From: JAOAPG01 sp963791575
Lineage (GTDB): Bacteria > Acidobacteriota > Terriglobia > Terriglobales > Acidobacteriaceae
Direction of reading: 5' to 3'
Assembly: GCA_963791575.1 (NCBI GenBank)
Contig: CAWBSY010000001.1
Span: forward strand, 62,001 to 126,000
DNA length: 64,000 bases
Made by a program: the position numbers and the translations under genes. The notes under the pieces are model-generated. The model saw only the letters and a list, made by a program, of their open reading frames with translations, was not told the DNA's origin and ran no database searches. Positions 1-9,701 of this stretch are shown piece after piece. Each line of letters starts with the position of its first letter. Position 1 is the stretch's first letter.

Positions 1-8
1 GCTTCGAC

Positions 9-2922
9 CTATTCCTTAGAACTCGACCAGCGGAACCCGAGCGCGAAACTGGGCCCATAGAACTCGCGCTGGATGGGATATTGTGCGCTGCCTTGATAGA
101 ACCCAAACACCTCATTGTTCAGATTCAGTATTGAGGCAACGAGCTTGAGTCTGGGTTTAATGCGGAAACTCCCTTGCAAATCTAACTGCGTATGCGCATA
201 GGTGTATTGATCTCCATTTGGACCCTTTACTCCCAATGGAGCGCCATCCACATATCCGTATTGGTAGATGTAGGCGGCATTATGCGTAAGCCCCAAGCGA
301 GCGGAAACCCGGCGTTTGTCATAAGTGAGACCAATGTTCCAATTGTTCGGGCCTTGTCGCACCAGTGCTGGATCGAGGGCTCGTTGCGGTACTACCGCCC
401 TCGATACAGTGTGGCTGTAGTTTGCTGAGAATCCGATACCGTTCAGGAATCCGGGTAAGAAGGTCAGAAGTTGCTGATACGCCGCCTCGACTCCCAATAT
501 GTGAGCTGTCGTCCCATTGACAGGTTGGACTTGTGTAAACCCATTAAAATTGCCAGATGTAATGGGACTGGTAACGGAGAAAATGGGAGCTTGCAGATCC
601 TTGTAAAACACGCCGGCTTGAATAATGCCGACTGGCTTCAAGTAATGCTCCGCCAGGAGGTCAAAATTGTTCGCAGTGGTTGGTTTTAACGCCGGATTAC
701 CGACTGCGATCTGCTGATCTATGTCGCTCTCAAGAATGTATGGAGGAAGGTCCGAGAAGTTGGGGCGAGCAAGCGCTCTGAAATAACCAGCACGTAAACT
801 GGTGGTCGGAGTCAAGGCGTATTGCAAATTTACGCTGGGCAGAGGAGTTACATAAGTATTATTCCCTGAAACAGGGTTGGTTGAGACGTAGTGACCGTTA
901 GTATCAAAAGTCACATGATAACCGGTAAACGTGGATTGCGTCGTTTCGAAGCGTACGCCGGTCTCTATCCGAGCTCGGCCAAACGTGAGGGCATTCATTG
1001 CATATGCCGCATAAATTCTCTCGACCGTATGGTAATTATTAGGGTCCGAACGAGCCCGAGTTTGATCTATATCAAGTGTGACAGACGTAGGATTGGCAGC
1101 TTCAAACGCGAGAATCTTATTGTAATCAGAGAGGGGCGGTAGCGTGTACTGGCCGAAATAGTAATTCGGGTCCTTGGGGCCGTTCCCCAACACTTCGCTA
1201 TACGGCAGTGCCGGACTTCCTGTAGCGACGTACACTGGTTCATAAGTCTTATTGGTTTTATCTCCGTTTCGTATTTTGCCACCAATTTCAAAAGATCCAA
1301 CATGCGAGCCCAAGAGATAATGACGTGCTAAAGCGACACGATCCTTCGAGGTCCAGTTCTCTAACAGGGTCGATAGCACCTACTGTCTTGGTCAGCGTGT
1401 ACAAAGAAGGATCGTTGATGTTTATTCCATTTAATACGGGGAACTTGGGAGTAGAAGGGGTCGAAGTATCAATCCCAAACGCCACGTTGGATGGACTGCT
1501 GAAGTACGTACTAGGAAACTGACCATCCTGCCGCTCTCGCGAGATTCCCACTTGATAGTCCAAGAAATACTTTTGGAAGTTCAGTCTTTCGCCTGCGGCA
1601 ATGCTATAGATCCTTTGCTCGGGTGTGCGATTGAGGTGTCTCAGCACCACATTGCCTGTGCTGTCCGAGGTTGACTGGGTCAGGAGATTGCCAACGTTCT
1701 CCTGCACATTCCAGGTATCGCCAAAGTCCTTGAATTCGGAAAATAAGCCACGCACGTATGCGCTAGACCCATTGCTCAGGCGGTAATCGAGACCGCCTGC
1801 AAAACCGTAACGATGCCGCCGGAAGGCATATTCACGCAAATGAATGCCGCTGTATACCGGCACGAATCCACGGCCATCGCCGAAATCATTTGTGCCAGGA
1901 GAAGGTTCGATATCGTTATAGCCGCGCCCGTTATAGTCATAACTGCCGCCGAAAGCAATCCCAAGGCGCTTTTGCGCGCCGAAGCGTTTGCTCGTCGTGG
2001 CATCGTATTGAGTCAGCCAGCGCCCGTTTACGATTGGCGTATAGCCGCCCATTGCCGCAAACGCATAGAAAGTTTCGTCATCCGCACTCCTTGTAACTAG
2101 GTTTATGGATCCGCCGATAGCGTCGCCGTCCTGATTCGCCGACAAAGTCTTACTTACTTCAATCGACTCCACTAGGTCCGCGGGAATGATGTCCAGCTTT
2201 ACATTGCGTACGTCGCGCTCTGGAGATGACACGTGCACGCCATTAATTGTCACATTGCTGAGTCGTGGTTCTGTCCCTCGAATCTGGACATACTTGCCTT
2301 CGCCTTCATCGCGCTCAAGTGACACGCCGGGCAATCGGCCCAGTGCATCGGCAACATTCGTATTTGGCAGACTAGTGATAACTTCGGCCGGCAACACTTC
2401 CAAAATGGTGTCTGCGGTACGTTCCCTGTTAAGGGCCTCGAGCTCGCCGTGCTCGCGTTCCCCACGAACTACAACCTCTTGATTGACCGACCCGATTGTA
2501 AGCAACGCATCCGCTTGTACCAAGCGTCCCGCCGCAACGGTCACAGGTGCGGAAAATGACGCGAATCCGATGTAAGAAACCGTGAGCGTATAGTTGCCGG
2601 CCGGAACTTCCGGAATCGTGAACTGACCTTGGTCGTCAGATACTGCGGTCACGCCCCTTGGTTGCAGTTCGGCTCGAGCACCCTGCAAAGCATTATGTAA
2701 TGGATCGGTTGCGCGACCGGTGATGGTGCCTGTACCCAAGTGTGCCTGGACCTTAGCAGAAGCGCTTTCGCTCACTTGGGCACACAAGGAGATGCTTGCA
2801 GGTCCGAGCATGAGGGAAAAGAGGAGAGGCATAATCAGGATCTTCTCTGTGATTTGTAAATTTCTTGAAACTAAATTTCGAGTTGATCGCTGATTTAATG
2901 CACAAATCGATTCAGGCTTCAT
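9..2922 (-). CDS. TonB-dependent outer-membrane receptor, one frame break
   Basis: Predicted outer-membrane receptor that imports a ligand using TonB energy, about 970 residues after repair of one frame break. The ATG at 2922 has GGAGGAGA just upstream on the minus strand; an in-frame ATG at 3030 has no such site. A leader with a hydrophobic segment ends in LCAQ. A carboxypeptidase-regulatory-like domain follows (GTITGRATDP to GNYTLTVSYIGF), then a plug domain with ADALGRLPGVSLERDEGEG and a long beta barrel ending FALGFRWSSSKE. Frame changes by one extra base near 1338: RELDLEGS in one frame continues as VALARHYLLGSHVGSFEIGG in the next. This layout resembles the TonB receptor group common in Acidobacteria and Xanthomonas/Caulobacter. 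The ligand is unknown; nearby amino-acid genes suggest a peptide or amino-acid derivative, which is inference only. Confidence 0.85.
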
Positions 2923-3203
2923 GTTCTCCTCCGACTCGTACTTGAGATCGTGATGTGTGAACGCAGCCGTCAGTTCCGATTCCGAGTGACGCCAGCAAAT
3001 GCAGTCTGCAACGAGAGTGTTACAGTACAATTAAAAATCTGCCTGCGTATAGGTTATTTACAAATTTCTTTTCTGAGTAGTTATCCAAGCCATAACTGAA
3101 AGCGCGACTATAACGTTTAGTTATCGCATCCATAATGGGGTAGGAAACTTTCCGTTGCGCGAACCAAAAACTTAGAGAATTGTCGTCTTTGAGCACGTAG
3201 TAT

Positions 3204-3902
3204 GTGAAAACTATGCGAACGATCAAATTAGTTATTTTTGACATCGGTGGGACAATCATCGAAGACAAGGGAGAAGTAATTACTTCGTTTGCCGCTGCTC
3301 TGGCGGCAAACGGGTTGGCCGCAAGCGAGGCGGAGTTAAAAGAGGTAAAAGGCTCATCGAAACGAGATGTGATCAAAAAGTTTGTAGAGCGTCAGTGGGG
3401 TAAGGACGCCGCGGGCAACGAAGATCGCATCTGTAAAGCTTACGGAGATTTCAAATCAGAACTGGAGAGTAAGTTTTCGAATGGCGGGGTGAACCCGATC
3501 GCAGGTGCGGGAGCGACCTTCGCTTGGCTGAAGGCCCAAGGCATCGGTTGCGCCACTACCACGGGTTTTTATAGATCTATTACGGATCGGATATTGAGTT
3601 CTACCGGTTGGGGAGACAAGTTCGTGGCTAATATCTGCAGTGATGACGTGAAGGATGGGCGCCCGGCCCCATATATGATTTTTCGGGCCATGGAAGCAGC
3701 ACGAGTCGATGATGTGCGACAAGTTCTTAACGTCGGCGACACTCCCTTAGATCTTCAAGCCGGAAAGCGAGCTGGAGTGCTAGGTGTAATTGGTGTCATG
3801 TCCGGAATTCACAAACAAGATCGCTTGTTAAAGGAATCGCCTTCTCACCTCATCGTAAGCGTGGCAGAGTTACCGGCGCTCATTGAGACGCATTATTCTT
3901 GA
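3204..3902 (+). CDS. HAD-superfamily hydrolase, phosphonatase-like
   Basis: Soluble HAD hydrolase of 232 residues. The nucleophile motif is VIFDIGGTIIED; the usual second Asp (DxDxT) is replaced by Gly, as in phosphonoacetaldehyde hydrolase-like enzymes, whose motif is DMAGT. A helical cap follows, then KDGRPAPYMIFRAM and the metal-binding loop NVGDTPLDLQAG. The start is GTG at 3204 or ATG at 3213; neither has a convincing ribosome site. The closest family picture is the PhnX-like group, but a catalytic Schiff-base Lys could not be confirmed, so a general sugar- or amino-phosphate phosphatase remains possible. Its last 10 bases overlap the 3' end of the convergent LysR gene. The aminotransferase nearby makes an aminophosphonate role conceivable, not shown. 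Confidence 0.8.
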   Translation: MKTMRTIKLVIFDIGGTIIEDKGEVITSFAAALAANGLAASEAELKEVKGSSKRDVIKKFVERQWGKDAAGNEDRICKAYGDFKSELESKFSNGGVNPIAGAGATFAWLKAQGIGCATTTGFYRSITDRILSSTGWGDKFVANICSDDVKDGRPAPYMIFRAMEAARVDDVRQVLNVGDTPLDLQAGKRAGVLGVIGVMSGIHKQDRLLKESPSHLIVSVAELPALIETHYS

Positions 3903-4867
3903 TTCACGAAATTCCGCTCTGATGAAGCCAACAGGATGGAGCGGAACGCGCGAGCAGGTGGGCTGAGATTGTGCTGTGTCTTCGCAATGAGAGTCAGAGG
4001 ACGCATAAGAGCAAGTCCCTTAACTTTGGAAGAACTCAAACGTTCTGAAGATACCTCGGCCTCCACTGTTCGCCAGGAGAGAATAGCGATGCCGAGATTG
4101 GCCTCAACCAAGGCCTTAATCACCTCATTGTTATTCAGCTCCAAGCTGGAGGCGAGGCGAATTCCTATTTCAGAAAATCTACTCTCAACGAATAGCCTTG
4201 TACCGGAAGTAGGCTCCCGGAGAATGAAAGTTTCACGTGCGAGTTCTTGCGGATCAATCGCCGTTTCGGACGCAAACCGATGCCGTTTTCCGACGACGAC
4301 GACAAGTTCATCAGTACCAAACTGTTCAGCCGTTAAGTCTTCGAGAATCGAATGCGACAGAGTGACCCCGAGCTCAAAACGATTGTCCGCGACAGCCTGT
4401 TCGACCTGTCTGGAGTTGTAGACCTGAAGATTCAATGCCACTTCGGGATTTTGGACGCGGAACTCACCCAAAGCCGGCGGGAGAACATGCTCGGCAGCAA
4501 TAACAACGCTGGCAATATCGAGACGTCCCACAATTACTTCTCGCAACTCTGCAGTCTCGCGTTCAGTGGCTGCGATTCGCTGCAGTATGTCGTTCGCATG
4601 ACGATTAAGAAGAACACCGGATTCGGTCAGATATACCCGTCTACCAACACGGCGAAAAAGGGCGACTCGAAGTTTCGCTTCTAGCTCATGAACTTGATTG
4701 GAGACATACGGCTGGCTTACCTGCAGTTCCTCTGCGGCGCGGGAAAAACTCGCGAGGCGAGCTACCGATTCAAATATTCTGAGTCCCGCGACGGTCACCG
4801 AAGATGCCGGATAAGGACCTTGGGGCGCTGTCTTATCGACCATAAACGTGCTAACGATTTTTATCAC
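3893..4867 (-). CDS. LysR-family transcriptional regulator
   Basis: DNA-binding regulator of 324 residues. An N-terminal winged helix-turn-helix (about residues 27-86) carries the typical RIFESVARLASFSRAAEEL and VSQPYVSNQVHELEAKL pattern. It is followed by a linker helix and a periplasmic-binding-protein-like effector domain. The start given is GTG at 4867; the alternative ATG at 4843 (MVDKTAPQ) would also leave the DNA-binding domain intact. It is transcribed away from the aminotransferase at 4938 across a 70-base gap containing a perfect palindrome, the normal layout for a LysR protein controlling the divergent gene. The inducer cannot be read from sequence. Confidence 0.92.
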   Translation of the reverse strand: MIKIVSTFMVDKTAPQGPYPASSVTVAGLRIFESVARLASFSRAAEELQVSQPYVSNQVHELEAKLRVALFRRVGRRVYLTESGVLLNRHANDILQRIAATERETAELREVIVGRLDIASVVIAAEHVLPPALGEFRVQNPEVALNLQVYNSRQVEQAVADNRFELGVTLSHSILEDLTAEQFGTDELVVVVGKRHRFASETAIDPQELARETFILREPTSGTRLFVESRFSEIGIRLASSLELNNNEVIKALVEANLGIAILSWRTVEAEVSSERLSSSKVKGLALMRPLTLIAKTQHNLSPPARAFRSILLASSERNFVNQE

Positions 4868-4898
4868 ATGCCTACAAACCTATTCATCACCAAAGCTG

Positions 4899-4913
4899 GC
4901 TCTGGGCCAGAGC
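4899..4913. promoter_or_regulatory. Palindromic operator candidate between lysR and aminotransferase genes
   Basis: GCTCTGG-G-CCAGAGC is a perfect 7-base dyad with a one-base centre, in the 70-base divergent intergenic region. Its position fits a LysR-type binding site serving both promoters. No clear -35/-10 pair was found beside it. Confidence 0.45.
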
Positions 4914-4937
4914 GCTCTATGAATTCCACGGAGACTC

Positions 4938-6131
4938 ATGATACTCGCTGATCGTACAAAAAAGATAACGCCACCAGGTACGTCGAGAATGCGCGAGCTA
5001 GCCAATGATTTGAAAAGGTCCGGCATTGATGTAATTAATTTCGCTGCCGGAGAATTGGATGGTGATGCGAGTGATCTAATAAGAACGGCAGCCAAACGCG
5101 CCATCGATGAGGGATGCAATAAATATACTCCCACGTTGGGAATGAAGCTGCTGCGAGAGCGCATTGCCGAACAAGTTTCTCAACGATGCGGCACGCCATA
5201 TGTTCCAAGTGAAATTGGAGTAACCGCGGGCGCGAAGCAGGCGCTTTACAACGCAGCTATGGTTCTTTTCAACCCGGGGGACGAGATTATCATTCCACGA
5301 CCATACTGGGTGACGTTCCCAGCTCAAGTTGAAATGGCGGGAGCTAAGCCGGTCTTCGTTGATACAAGAAAAACAGGTTACAAGTTAGCCGTAGAAGACT
5401 TGGAAAAAACCATCACTCCGGCGACAAAGGCAATCATCATTAATAGCCCCAACAACCCCACAGGTGTGATCTACGATCACGAAGCCCTTTTTCGTATTGC
5501 GCAAATTGCGGCAGAGGGAAAATTCTGGATCATCTTCGACGAGTGCTATTCAGAGCTGGTGCGAGCTGGAGCGGCCCATTGCAATGTGGTGCAACTGCTA
5601 AATGACATCAAGCAACAGACCGTTCTGGTGAACTCCTTCTCAAAGAGCCACGCGGTTACAGGTTGGAGGATTGGGTACGCTTGCGCACCCAAGCATGTCA
5701 TTAGCGCAATGGAAAATTTCCAAGGGCACACTACATCGAATCCGTGCACCATATCCCAGCATGCTGCTGCAGCCGCCCTCCAGCATGACGACGGTGTCTT
5801 CATACAAAACGTGAACGCAGTACTTGAGGAGCGTCTGCGCATCGCAATGGGCATAGTTAATTCAATGGCCGAAATAAGGTGTGCGCCAGCGGAGGGCGCA
5901 TTTTACCTGTTCCTCAATGTAGAACAGAAGTTTGGGAAGAGTTATCACGATCGGTTTGTCAATAGCGCTAGCGATGTTTGCGAGCTATTGTTGAGCGAGG
6001 CGAATGTTGCTGTGGTTCCGGGCGACGCTTTTGGAGACCCAACCGGCGTTCGCGTGTCGTATGCAATCGGGACCAAGCAGGTTGAAGAGGGGCTGCACCG
6101 TATGAAGCGGCTCTTCGACAATATTGTTTGA
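4938..6131 (+). CDS. Class I/II PLP-dependent aminotransferase (aspartate aminotransferase fold)
   Basis: PLP enzyme of 397 residues that should transfer an amino group between an amino acid and a 2-oxo acid. Fold-type I landmarks are present: TAGAKQALYNA for cofactor phosphate binding, NSPNNPTG (about 169-176), FDECYSELV with the Asp that contacts the pyridine N, and SFSKSHAVTGWRIGY with the Schiff-base Lys at about 236; a conserved Arg follows in GVRVSYA. Length matches subgroup I-gamma aspartate/aromatic aminotransferases. ATG 4938 follows CGGAG. It probably leads a plus-strand run with the M28 peptidase and the permease. Substrate is uncertain. It does not look like the class V 2-aminoethylphosphonate transaminase PhnW, which weakens a phosphonate story for the adjacent HAD gene. 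Confidence 0.92.
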   Translation: MILADRTKKITPPGTSRMRELANDLKRSGIDVINFAAGELDGDASDLIRTAAKRAIDEGCNKYTPTLGMKLLRERIAEQVSQRCGTPYVPSEIGVTAGAKQALYNAAMVLFNPGDEIIIPRPYWVTFPAQVEMAGAKPVFVDTRKTGYKLAVEDLEKTITPATKAIIINSPNNPTGVIYDHEALFRIAQIAAEGKFWIIFDECYSELVRAGAAHCNVVQLLNDIKQQTVLVNSFSKSHAVTGWRIGYACAPKHVISAMENFQGHTTSNPCTISQHAAAAALQHDDGVFIQNVNAVLEERLRIAMGIVNSMAEIRCAPAEGAFYLFLNVEQKFGKSYHDRFVNSASDVCELLLSEANVAVVPGDAFGDPTGVRVSYAIGTKQVEEGLHRMKRLFDNIV

Positions 6132-6231
6132 GTGCGATACCTGTTTACTGGATGTGAGACCGAGATTTGTAACTTACTGCCTAGAGTGTTCTCAAGTGTT
6201 TGGCTCAGGGATATTGAAGGACCTTTTTACA

Positions 6232-7863
6232 ATGCGAAAAAGTCTGCTGCTCCTACCGTTGTTTCTGCACCTAACCACATTCCTCTACTCGCAACAGCTC
6301 CCGCAAAAACACTTTGATGGAAAGACTTGGTGGGAATACATCAAGGTTGTGGCTGATGACAGTATGGAAGGTCGCGAGACCGGGAGCGAAGGCCTGCGAA
6401 AGGCGGAAGCTTACGTTGTGGAGCAGTTAAAAAAGATAGGCGCCCAGCCTGCAGGCATAAACGGGTTTTACCAACCCGTCAGGTTCATCTCGCGCCAGAT
6501 AGTGGAGAAAGAATCAAGTGCCGCGCTCGCGCATAATGGCATAGAGGAGTCGCTTGTCCTCGGAGATGACGTGCAATTTAACACGCGGGTTGATTTGGCC
6601 TCTGATGAAGTGAAGGCCCCTCTGGTTTTTGCCGGATACGGTTTAAAAATCCCCGAGAAGAACTATGACGATCTACTCGGGCTCGACTTGAAGGGCAAGA
6701 TTGCCGTAATCCTGACAGGCTTTCCCGCAAACATCCCCACCAGCATGGCCGCGCACTATCAATGGGCGGGAGAGAGATGGAAGATATTCCGTGACGCGGG
6801 TGCGATTGGAATCATTACCATTCCCAATCCCGCATCCATGGATATTCCTTGGGGCCGAACGTCCCTGAATCGGACGCATCCTCAGATGGATTTGGCCAAC
6901 TCCGAACTCAACGAATTAGGGGGCCAGAGAGTTGCCCTCACCTTTAATCCCGCGCGTGCAGAGAAACTGTTCGCAGGTTCGGGGCACACATTTCAGGAGC
7001 TTGCCGAGCAGGCGAAAGAACGAAAACCATTACCTCGATTTCCCTTATCTGTTTCGCTCAAGTGCCAAGCGCAGGTTGATAAGCAAGAGGTCACCTCGAA
7101 TAATGTAGTCGCCAAGTTACAAGGCAGCGATCCTGAACTCGGAAACGAGTTTGTTGTTCTTTCTGCCCACATTGACCACTTAGGCATTGGGGAGCCGATC
7201 AACGGAGATCGCATTTACAACGGTGCGATGGACAACGGTTCGGGCATTGCGTTGTTGCTGGATATGGCTGCATCGCTCCGACAGGAAAGACTGCGTCGAT
7301 CGATTTTGTTCGTTTTTGTCACAGCAGAAGAAAAGGGTTTACTTGGATCAAAATACTTTGCCGCTTATCCCACGGTAGATCCGAAGTCTATAGTGGCCGA
7401 CATCAATGTTGATATGTTCCTGCCAATTGTGCCGTTAACCGTGCTTAAGGTAAAAGGACTTGCCGAATCGGACCTTGGAGATGAAGCAACCCGAGTTGCC
7501 CAATCGTTCAATGTGCGTGTGCTTCCGGACCTTCAACCTCTACGTAACTCATTTATCCGCAGTGACCAATACAGTTTTGTTCGCCATGGTATTCCATCCT
7601 TAAATATGGAGATCGGCTTCGTTCCGGATTCACCGGAGCAGAAGATATTTAAGGATTGGCTTACAAATCACTACCATGCCCCGTCCGACGATGTCAGTCA
7701 GCCAATAAATTTTTCCGCTGCTGCGCTATACGAAGAAATTATGCGAAAGCTACTCATCTCAGTCGCCAATACCCCCGCACGTCCACAATGGAAATCTGAC
7801 AGTTTTTTCAGTGGTATGTCCAATAAGACGCGCATCGGAACGTTGAAGGGAAACATGCGATGA
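6232..7863 (+). CDS. Secreted M28-family zinc aminopeptidase with PA domain
   Basis: Exported aminopeptidase. The ATG at 6232 (MRKSLLLLPLFLH) follows GAAGGA and gives a good signal peptide ending near LYSQQ; the open frame extends further upstream without a leader, so that part is rejected. A protease-associated domain spans about 100-250 (VKAPLVFAGYGLK, LKGKIAVILTG). The M28 catalytic set is complete: H313 in SAHIDHLG, bridging D334 in GAMDNGSG, E366/E367 in AEEKGLLGS, D394 in NVDMF and H452 in VRHGIP. It should cleave N-terminal residues from peptides outside the cytoplasmic membrane and feed the amino-acid permease that begins 36 bases downstream. Confidence 0.93.
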   Translation: MRKSLLLLPLFLHLTTFLYSQQLPQKHFDGKTWWEYIKVVADDSMEGRETGSEGLRKAEAYVVEQLKKIGAQPAGINGFYQPVRFISRQIVEKESSAALAHNGIEESLVLGDDVQFNTRVDLASDEVKAPLVFAGYGLKIPEKNYDDLLGLDLKGKIAVILTGFPANIPTSMAAHYQWAGERWKIFRDAGAIGIITIPNPASMDIPWGRTSLNRTHPQMDLANSELNELGGQRVALTFNPARAEKLFAGSGHTFQELAEQAKERKPLPRFPLSVSLKCQAQVDKQEVTSNNVVAKLQGSDPELGNEFVVLSAHIDHLGIGEPINGDRIYNGAMDNGSGIALLLDMAASLRQERLRRSILFVFVTAEEKGLLGSKYFAAYPTVDPKSIVADINVDMFLPIVPLTVLKVKGLAESDLGDEATRVAQSFNVRVLPDLQPLRNSFIRSDQYSFVRHGIPSLNMEIGFVPDSPEQKIFKDWLTNHYHAPSDDVSQPINFSAAALYEEIMRKLLISVANTPARPQWKSDSFFSGMSNKTRIGTLKGNMR

Positions 7864-7899
7864 AAAGCAATCAAGCCGGATGCTGAGCTGAGTAATATT

Positions 7900-9267
7900 A
7901 TGCGAAGCCATTCTGCTGACAGCCTCGTCGCAAATCCTTCTACCCTGTCTGCGGAGAATGGCTTGGTGCGCGCAATCGGACCTTGGAGCCTTTTCGCGCT
8001 GATGGTAAATCTCATCGTTGGCGCTGGCATCTTTGGCCTCCCCTCCGCCGCAGCCAGAGTCCTGGGCAGTCAAAGCCCGATCGCGTATCTTTTTGCCGCA
8101 GCAGGAATGGGCATAATCGCCGCCTGTATTGCCGAGGTTGCTTCGCGCTTTCATCAGGCTGGCGGGCCATATCTTTACGCTAGAGTCGCTTTTGGACGTC
8201 TTCTTGGATTACAGACCGGGTGGCTGTTGTGGCTCACGCGCGTAAGTTCGGCAGCCGCCGTCGCCAATTTGTTCATCGATTACTCATCGGAATTCTGGCC
8301 GCAGGCGGAAAAACCGTTCACTCGACTCACGGTCCTTACCATTCTGATCGGCGGGCTTGCCGTCATAAACATTCGGGGTGTAAAGATGGGAACGCGGGTC
8401 AGCGATTTTTTCACGATCGCCAAGCTGGTGCCGTTGCTGATTTTCGTGGCTGCAGGTGTCCTCTTTCTTGTGGTTCACGGCAGCCCAGTTGTGACGATCG
8501 CTAAGTCTCATCCTGCCGGCGACTGGCTAAGTGCGGTATTGCTCCTTATATATGCTTTCAGCGGCTTTGAGTCTGCGTTGATTCCGGCTGGCGAAGTCAA
8601 AGATCCTAGTCGGACCATTCCGAGGGCGTTAATGAGCGCATTGCCAACAGTTGCAATTATTTATTTCCTTGTGCAAGTAGTCGTGGTACACACCCTTGCC
8701 AACTCTGCGCAGAGCGCTCGACCCCTCTCGGCGGCGGCGTATGTCTTCGGGGGTAAGACCATGGCCACCATCGTTGGTCTTGGCGCGCTACTCTCGACCT
8801 TCGGGAGTCTCGCCGCCAACATGATCGCTAACCCGCGGGTGACTTTTGCCTTCGCAGAGCAAGGTGATTTTCCAAAATGGTTCGCCTCTATTCATCGTCG
8901 CTACCAAACTCCCTACGTCTCAATCATTGCCTTTGCTGTCCTGTTGTGGGCACTCTCAGCGTTGGGCAGTTTCCGCTGGAACGCTACGCTTTCCGCCATC
9001 TCTCGTCTGTTCGCGTATATGATCGCTTGCGCGGCTCTGCCGGTGTTACGCAAGAAATTCCCCGGACGGAAGGGTTTTTACCTGCCCGGCGGTATCGTGT
9101 TTGCTGTATTAGGAATGTTGTTTGCTCTAGCAGTGGCTAGCCGTATGGGCGTCGCTGAATTGATCGCGCTTGCCATAACAACAGCCTTTACGTTCCTGAA
9201 CTGGCTGTTTGTCCGTCATGCTCCGGCTATTAACTCTTCGAACGCTTGCCGTTCCACCTCGACGTAA
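7900..9267 (+). CDS. APC-superfamily amino-acid permease
   Basis: Inner-membrane transporter of 455 residues with about 12 hydrophobic segments. The first unwound helix carries NLIVGAGIFGLPSAAA, the substrate- and ion-site pattern of APC transporters. AGGPYLYARVAFG and FSGFESALIPAGEVKDPSRT are further family signatures. ATG 7900 is 36 bases after the peptidase stop, with only a weak ribosome site. Placement after a secreted aminopeptidase and an aminotransferase suggests uptake of amino acids released outside the cell. The exact substrate and coupling ion are not evident. Confidence 0.9.
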   Translation: MRSHSADSLVANPSTLSAENGLVRAIGPWSLFALMVNLIVGAGIFGLPSAAARVLGSQSPIAYLFAAAGMGIIAACIAEVASRFHQAGGPYLYARVAFGRLLGLQTGWLLWLTRVSSAAAVANLFIDYSSEFWPQAEKPFTRLTVLTILIGGLAVINIRGVKMGTRVSDFFTIAKLVPLLIFVAAGVLFLVVHGSPVVTIAKSHPAGDWLSAVLLLIYAFSGFESALIPAGEVKDPSRTIPRALMSALPTVAIIYFLVQVVVVHTLANSAQSARPLSAAAYVFGGKTMATIVGLGALLSTFGSLAANMIANPRVTFAFAEQGDFPKWFASIHRRYQTPYVSIIAFAVLLWALSALGSFRWNATLSAISRLFAYMIACAALPVLRKKFPGRKGFYLPGGIVFAVLGMLFALAVASRMGVAELIALAITTAFTFLNWLFVRHAPAINSSNACRSTST

Positions 9268-9701
9268 TGCTCTACGCCGGTGGACACGGTTTCTTCTTTC
9301 TGCAGAGTATTACCGGGTTGCAGACGAAGCGCGACCGTCGCCCGGCTTTCAGCGCACGCATGTTGCCATGAGCAAAAGAGCACTCGTCTGTTTCTGCTCG
9401 GCCAGCGCCCAAGTCGGTGACTCGGTGACAGTCGAACTGCACAAAGGGGCTCTCCGCATCCCTTGGATCGGAACAATTTCAAAAACGCAGTGACCCGAAA
9501 AGCAACTGCGAAATGAACTCCAGCGCCAAAGCATCCTCCTCGGTCGACTGGAACCGCGTCACGGTGCAGAACTCGCATCGACAGTCTGGTTTTGATGTGC
9601 AGCGGATTGCCGGAGGGACTATCGTCGGCTGGGTTCGGAGATGGTCATATCTGTGTTACAACTGTCTTCCACATTCAGCCTAGCTCTATGGCGAGCGGAT
9701 G
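9268..9701. other. 434-base gap without a supported gene
   Basis: Short frames exist on both strands but none has a ribosome site plus a recognisable family. A plus-strand stretch around 9350-9490 (AQVGDSVTVEL in context) faintly recalls the end of a PilZ-like domain and could be a decayed remnant; this is a weak impression only. Confidence 0.4.

Noticed and set aside
6124..6231. Upstream extension of the M28 peptidase frame
   Set aside because: It overlaps the aminotransferase end and would bury the signal peptide; ATG 6232 has a ribosome site.
9216..9578. Minus-strand frame of 120 residues after the permease
   Set aside because: It overlaps the permease end, has no ribosome site and no recognisable family.
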